A stretch of 64,000 bases of DNA from Pelagicoccus mobilis (GTDB lineage Bacteria; Verrucomicrobiota; Verrucomicrobiia; Opitutales; Opitutaceae): NCBI RefSeq assembly GCF_016595505.1, contig NZ_JAENIL010000002.1, positions 62,001 to 126,000 on the forward strand, read 5' to 3'. A program made the translations under genes and the position numbers. The notes beneath the pieces are model-generated. The model had not been told where the DNA came from and ran no database searches. It saw nothing but the letters and a program-made list of their open reading frames with translations. Of the stretch, positions 59,581 through 64,000 are shown piece by piece (positions within the stretch are counted from its first letter, which is position 1; the number at the start of each line of letters is the position of its first letter).

Positions 59581-62514
59581 CTACTCGCTAGCAAAGTTTA
59601 CAAGATTGAAGAAGATCATATCCGCGACCGGATCTTTTCCAAGGTTCTCGACAATTCGCAATTCTGAGATCACACAACGTCCCTTTCCGAAGGGGACGAT
59701 CGCAAGATCTGCCCCCCACCAGGACTCTCCGGGACCAGAATACTGAAGATCGTCCTCGTGCGAAAACCACTCGTAACCAATAGAGCTGGCAACACTTTCA
59801 CCACCTAAATCGCGCAACGTGGTTTTAGGATACACGTTCTGGTAAATGTCTCGCATTACCGTATCGCTCGGGAGTCCATCAAAGATCGGGTGATCTCTCA
59901 CAAGATGCGGAATACAAGACCAGAGGCCCATGGCGTGTTCAACGTTACCCGACACCGGAAGCCCTAGCTTCTTTATCTGAGTCGATTTCGACCGATCGAA
60001 TTTCGTACCGCTACCTTGAATATAGACGGCGGTGCCTCCCGATTCGATGAAATCAACTAACTCACTCAGCAAAGCCTTATCCTTGGCCTCTTTAGCGGCA
60101 AGACTTGTAATGAAAACGGGAATATCCGCAGCAGTGTCCTTCGAGAAGCTTGAATAGCGAACTCCAGATTCCTCAAGAAAAGGAGTTAAAGTATTCCCCA
60201 AATCCAACACTGCGATCTCGGCGGCCGGAACCTTCAAAGAAGCAGAAGAGAACACCTCAATTTCGTATTCATTTTTAGCTAACACATCTCCCTTCTCCGA
60301 AAGAGCTCGAGCCTTAATCGTGTAAGTTCCAGAAAGCCTACGAGCATCGACCTCCTTTTCAAAAATTCGGGATACACCATGGGTGTAATCGAAGCTTAGC
60401 TCTTTTTTGAAGACACTTTTCCCTGATTCTGAGAGGACATCGACCTCCAAAAGAGACGGAATCGAATCCAAATCGTTGATACCGGTAACCTCGATCTTAA
60501 CGCCTTCATCAGAGTAGACGTTGCGAGGATAAGCCCTTAAAGCCAGAATCCGTGGCTGGTTCGCGGCTTTAGTTCCTTCGTACACATAACCTTTAGGTTG
60601 CCGCCAGATGTCCAATAGACCTGCTCCCAAAACCCAGTCCCCTCCAGTCAATGCATGCACGCAAAAGCCCCTGACATTGGGATTGCTGCGGATCGCCTCA
60701 AGCATTCGCTTGTTCCCCATACCGTGAATTTCCTGCTGAGCTTCAACGAAATCATCAAAATCCGGAAAGAGATAATCGAATCCGCTCTCCTTGATCATCC
60801 GCTCCTGCTCTTCTTGCAAGCGAGCATGATAGCGATAAGCTGGAGCAAGAGGCTCGCCCTTTTCTTGAAATAACTCATTAACCGACGATAGGTCAGGCAG
60901 GCTTCCATACCCAATTTCAGAAATGAATGACGGAATACCCGCGACCACATTCCGCCCTGGCGTATTGCCCGTAAAGCCGGAGGTTTTCTTCTCATCATCG
61001 CTCATCCCGATCGCTAGATACCCATCAAACAATTGATTGTTAATGAATGGACCTGGGTAATTGTGAATATCATTAATTTTTGTCGGCTCGTATTCGTAAG
61101 GTAGATACATATTCGCTCCAAACGCCCAACCGCCAGACTCGTCCAAAATGAGGCGAGTGGGGTCAAGATCGCGAGCCATCATCGCCATTGGACGCATCGC
61201 TTGCATCAAAATCGGGCGATGCAATTCGTTGAATAGTTCCCACTGCACAATACAGGTTCGGTTCCGATCACGCAGAATGGTCTCTCGTATTTCATTCTCA
61301 ATACGCCGAGGCAGGTAGGGAGTCGAGTGCGGCAGACGCATACATTCGATCGCCGGGCTTGCGATCACGAGTACTCCCATTTCATCTGCGATATCCAGCC
61401 ATTGAGGCACCGGCGGACGACGCCAAGGCCGGATCATGTTGAAGCCAGCTTCCTTCGCCAACCGGATCTCAGTACGGATCATTTCCTCGCTGTCAGGATT
61501 GGCAATACCGCGCGGATAAAGACCTTCGAAGAAAGTCGCTTTGATATAGATCGGCTCGCCGTTGAGCTCGAAACCACCCTCCTCCAGGGTCAGGTGGCGT
61601 AATCCAAATCGGTGTGACCAACTATCTGATAGATGCCCCTCCGTGCTCACTGTCAGGCGGGCTTTGTATAGATTCGGAAATTCGGGTGACCAGGGTAGTG
61701 CCCCTGGCATTTTGATTGTCCAGCTCTTTCGTGTAGTTCCAGGACGTAGATCCAAGTCTTCCCTCAAAACCGCTATTTTTTTGCTTCCCTCCTCCGTGCT
61801 GAAAATTTCGATTTCAAGATCAACCTTTTCCGTCTTCACACCCGTTTGATCCAGCTCAACTTCGAATGTGGCTGAAGACTCACCCAAATTTGGTCTTAAG
61901 AAAACGTCCTTAACATAAGTATCTCCAGTAGCTACGAGTTGTACCGACTGCCAAATACCTGCGGTCAATCCTCCCCGCCACTGCACTGTCTCCAATTGCC
62001 CAATACCATCGATATTTTTATCCTGAAGCATTATCGGACCGACGACCCTCAAGGCCACTGAGTTCATTTCTCCCGGCTTCAATACACGGTCGATGCGAAA
62101 CTCGAAGGGAGTGAAACCTCCTTCATTTACGCCAATCGCCTCATCATTAATCCAAAGTTCACTCAGATAATTGACCGCTCCAAACTGGATCCGGACGACC
62201 TTGTCCTTCCAATCAGCAGGAACCTCGAACTCACGACGATAGAAGGCCACGCCTTCGTAGTCTTTCTCAATTCGCTCCCACGCGCTCGGCACGTCGATTG
62301 CGCGACGTCCTTCTACTCTATTGAAGTTCTCTTCTAGCTGCCAGTCCCCATCTCGGCCAGCGTTATCTACGTCAAAGACAATCTCCCACTTTCCATCAAG
62401 GGAGAGAGTGTCGGTTGGGGCCGATTTTGCAGCACCAGAAGATACTGAAAGCGATAAAGTAGCAGAGAACGCTACAAACAACAGGGATCTAATACCTAAC
62501 ATTGTGAAGTCCAT
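59581..62514 (-). CDS. Secreted GH2-family glycoside hydrolase
   Basis: A 977-residue GH2 enzyme (beta-galactosidase/beta-glucuronidase group) with a signal peptide. Residues about 40-220 form the jelly-roll sugar-binding domain ('FYRREFEVPADWKDKVVRIQ', 'SELWINDEAIGVNEGGFTPF'), followed by an Ig-like domain and the TIM barrel. The acid/base is Glu430 in 'QWELFNELHRP', and the nucleophile Glu533 in 'FISEIGYGS'. Residues about 780-977 form an extra C-terminal domain with 'ELVDFIESGGTAVYIQGSG', like the amidotransferase-type lobe of some GH families. Its start overlaps the end of the rhamnosidase gene by 26 bases (14 if the second ATG is used). It would release a beta-linked sugar or uronic acid from desulfated oligosaccharides. 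Confidence 0.88.
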   Translation of the reverse strand: MDFTMLGIRSLLFVAFSATLSLSVSSGAAKSAPTDTLSLDGKWEIVFDVDNAGRDGDWQLEENFNRVEGRRAIDVPSAWERIEKDYEGVAFYRREFEVPADWKDKVVRIQFGAVNYLSELWINDEAIGVNEGGFTPFEFRIDRVLKPGEMNSVALRVVGPIMLQDKNIDGIGQLETVQWRGGLTAGIWQSVQLVATGDTYVKDVFLRPNLGESSATFEVELDQTGVKTEKVDLEIEIFSTEEGSKKIAVLREDLDLRPGTTRKSWTIKMPGALPWSPEFPNLYKARLTVSTEGHLSDSWSHRFGLRHLTLEEGGFELNGEPIYIKATFFEGLYPRGIANPDSEEMIRTEIRLAKEAGFNMIRPWRRPPVPQWLDIADEMGVLVIASPAIECMRLPHSTPYLPRRIENEIRETILRDRNRTCIVQWELFNELHRPILMQAMRPMAMMARDLDPTRLILDESGGWAFGANMYLPYEYEPTKINDIHNYPGPFINNQLFDGYLAIGMSDDEKKTSGFTGNTPGRNVVAGIPSFISEIGYGSLPDLSSVNELFQEKGEPLAPAYRYHARLQEEQERMIKESGFDYLFPDFDDFVEAQQEIHGMGNKRMLEAIRSNPNVRGFCVHALTGGDWVLGAGLLDIWRQPKGYVYEGTKAANQPRILALRAYPRNVYSDEGVKIEVTGINDLDSIPSLLEVDVLSESGKSVFKKELSFDYTHGVSRIFEKEVDARRLSGTYTIKARALSEKGDVLAKNEYEIEVFSSASLKVPAAEIAVLDLGNTLTPFLEESGVRYSSFSKDTAADIPVFITSLAAKEAKDKALLSELVDFIESGGTAVYIQGSGTKFDRSKSTQIKKLGLPVSGNVEHAMGLWSCIPHLVRDHPIFDGLPSDTVMRDIYQNVYPKTTLRDLGGESVASSIGYEWFSHEDDLQYSGPGESWWGADLAIVPFGKGRCVISELRIVENLGKDPVADMIFFNLVNFASE

Positions 62515-64000
62515 GTGACAGAGTTAAAATACCAGAGGTACCAGCAGCCTTTTTGAGCCGGCGACCGGCCTCGCGGAAACTAGATTCGTCAAGCTGCACC
62601 TGCATTCCCTCCGGAACGTCCAATCTCAAAGTGCCAGCCTCTAAATTCCAATCTACGAGCAAATTCCCCATCGGACTGGGCAGCGAGCCGCTTATCTCCT
62701 TTAGCTCGGTATTTGGCAGGGAGAGGACCACTGTCTTAAGCCCCGGGGACGTAGGACGAAGTCCGAGCAAGAACTCTCCGAACAACGCGGTAGGAAAAGC
62801 GCTTTCAGTCTGCGCATCGCTTCTCGTCTTGCCTGCGACAAACCTACCCGTTCGTCCGGTACCGTGTAGCCACCACTCCTCCCACAGGGTTTCATTTGTA
62901 CCCACTTCAAACATACGCGAAAAACGTTTCTGAAGGAGAGCTAAAGACTCGTCAGTGTAGCCATATTGAGCGAGCCCCTTATGCATGAGGTAAGACACAG
63001 CAGGCGTAACAACCGTCAAGCCAGACTCCCGCCGAGCCAGCTCCTGAGCATCCCCCGCCAATAGCTCCCGAGCGACAAGCTCACCTTGCTCCACTGTAGC
63101 GACCCCCAACGCCAAAGCCATGCCGTTGGCGTGTTCGCTAAACATAAGCGACTGTTCCTCACCCATCACCGCGTCACAAAACAAGCCTCGATCTTCATTC
63201 CAAAACAGTCCGCGCAATGAATCTCGTAACACATCCGCCTTCCCCGAGAATTCAGCCCCTGATTCATCGCCCAACCAAGTTAGTAACTCAGCGAAATCCT
63301 CCAAAGCTCCCAAGTAGTGGGCGTTGATACAGAAATTCGCCCCACGACGATCTAGATTGGAGTGATCTATCCAATAGGAAAAAGAAGGCCGGTCCAATAG
63401 GCCACGCTCATCCACATATATAGCAAAAAACGACATCAAACGTCGAGCTGCCGGCAATAACTCAAGCACACTGTCTTTGTCTCCCGAATACAGAAAATAG
63501 TCATGTAGCAAACGGATCCATGCGGTGTTCGAATCGAGAATCACCATGAAGTCGTCTCCATGCTGGGGAGCGTAGGCGGGCATCAAGCCGCTCGCCACTT
63601 GCTCTTGAGCAGCCTGAAACAGGCAGCGTCTCACCAAGGCATAGTCCGCGAAGCTCCAGTAGTTTCCCAATGCTGCGTAGTATGTCGTCTGAACGTATTG
63701 GCGACGCTCCCGATAGTTGTCCGTGAAGGCATCCGTCGTACAAACGTCCAGCGTCTTGAGTGTCGCGTGCCAGGCCGCTTCCAGCCACGGACTCTCCGGC
63801 ACGTGAAAACCACCCTTCTTGCTGAAAGGGTACGAGATTTGGTGTACTCCCACCTCTTTAAGAACAACTGGCCTACTCCCCCCCGAGACTCTCAATCCCA
63901 GATAGCGGGTTGGTTTGAAATAGGCGGATCTCCAGTTATCATCCCCTCCCGAAAGGGTCACACGATCGTGCAAAAGAGAGTCGATAACATTCGAAGTGAA
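62489..64000 (-). CDS. Alpha-L-rhamnosidase-like protein (GH78), C-terminal part
   Basis: The frame is open to the window edge and encodes the last 503 residues; the N-terminal beta domains lie outside. The (alpha/alpha)6 catalytic barrel has 'TDAFTDNYRERRQYVQTTYY' with the acidic Glu in the D-x-x-R-E-like block, 'GLMPAYAPQHGDDFMVILDS' and 'FSYWIDHSNLDRRG', and the barrel ends with 'NETLWEEWW'. The last 90 residues are the C-terminal beta-sandwich ('GLRPTSPGLKTVVLSLPN'). The enzyme should cut terminal L-rhamnose from oligosaccharides. Its stop overlaps the start of the GH2 gene. The family is well supported, but related six-hairpin families cannot be fully excluded without the missing half. 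Confidence 0.82.
   Translation of the reverse strand, partial: FTSNVIDSLLHDRVTLSGGDDNWRSAYFKPTRYLGLRVSGGSRPVVLKEVGVHQISYPFSKKGGFHVPESPWLEAAWHATLKTLDVCTTDAFTDNYRERRQYVQTTYYAALGNYWSFADYALVRRCLFQAAQEQVASGLMPAYAPQHGDDFMVILDSNTAWIRLLHDYFLYSGDKDSVLELLPAARRLMSFFAIYVDERGLLDRPSFSYWIDHSNLDRRGANFCINAHYLGALEDFAELLTWLGDESGAEFSGKADVLRDSLRGLFWNEDRGLFCDAVMGEEQSLMFSEHANGMALALGVATVEQGELVARELLAGDAQELARRESGLTVVTPAVSYLMHKGLAQYGYTDESLALLQKRFSRMFEVGTNETLWEEWWLHGTGRTGRFVAGKTRSDAQTESAFPTALFGEFLLGLRPTSPGLKTVVLSLPNTELKEISGSLPSPMGNLLVDWNLEAGTLRLDVPEGMQVQLDESSFREAGRRLKKAAGTSGILTLSHGLHNVRY

Overview
The window looks like a chromosomal segment from a marine, polysaccharide-degrading member of the Verrucomicrobiota, probably of the Opitutae/Puniceicoccaceae type. 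This is inferred from gene content: a TonB-dependent receptor of verrucomicrobial style, several sulfatases, FG-GAP/ASPIC and DUF6807 proteins, Gfo/Idh oxidoreductases, and a beta-sandwich plus 'SGNLENW'-type tail on one secreted protein. No species can be named from the sequence alone. No intact insertion sequence, prophage or CRISPR array was seen.

Layout. 0-2.1 kb: end of an ExbD-TonB-TPR energy-transduction operon closed by a clear terminator. 2.1-9.4 kb (minus strand): cell-envelope glycosyltransferases, a short-chain dehydrogenase and recN. 9.57 kb: tRNA-Val(GAC). 9.8-13.3 kb: an arabinose/fucose-isomerase-like enzyme and a RhaT-type rhamnose symporter, divergent from an AraC regulator. 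13.4-15.7 kb: two SGNH esterase genes, one a double-domain fusion. 15.8-29.9 kb: rhamnogalacturonan/rhamnose polysaccharide genes (two paralogous secreted toroid-type proteins, a PL26-like exo-rhamnogalacturonan lyase, Gfo/Idh, DUF6807, FG-GAP/ASPIC, and a broken DUF4861 gene). 30.1-39.3 kb: a large TonB-dependent receptor, a HipA/YjjJ-like kinase, a LacI regulator, a second Gfo/Idh and a CBM9-PKD protein. 39.3-48.1 kb: an AraC regulator divergent from a compact corrinoid-dependent C1 module (MetH-activation-like protein, UroD-corrinoid fusion, MetV-MetF fusion, methyltetrahydrofolate methyltransferase, RACo-type ferredoxin/ASKHA activator, and an M23-like protein). 48.1-56.8 kb: DUF1961 lipoprotein, rhamnose mutarotase, two overlapping sulfatase genes, a kelch-fused Na+/solute symporter and an enolase-superfamily enzyme. 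56.8-58.15 kb: a gene-poor stretch with two tRNA-3'-end/terminator repeats and decayed reading frames. 58.15-64 kb: a sulfatase, a GH2 glycosidase and the C-terminal part of an alpha-L-rhamnosidase.

How the parts may work together. The receptor, lyase, rhamnosidase, GH2, sulfatases and esterases would open a sulfated, rhamnose-rich acidic polysaccharide. RhaT, RhaM and the SSS transporter would take up and epimerise sugars, and the oxidoreductases and enolase-family enzyme would process them. A 19-bp near-palindrome with an invariant GACTGTC/GACAGTC core sits in five separate promoter regions of this set (six copies, 20.7-52.6 kb), including the promoter of the LacI gene itself. This points to one dispersed regulon. 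The corrinoid module, embedded in this region, could move methyl groups from a methylated substrate onto tetrahydrofolate and oxidise them. The link to methylated sugars or pectin-derived methanol is inference. A second dispersed element, a CCGCAGAG-type inverted repeat, occurs five times between genes.
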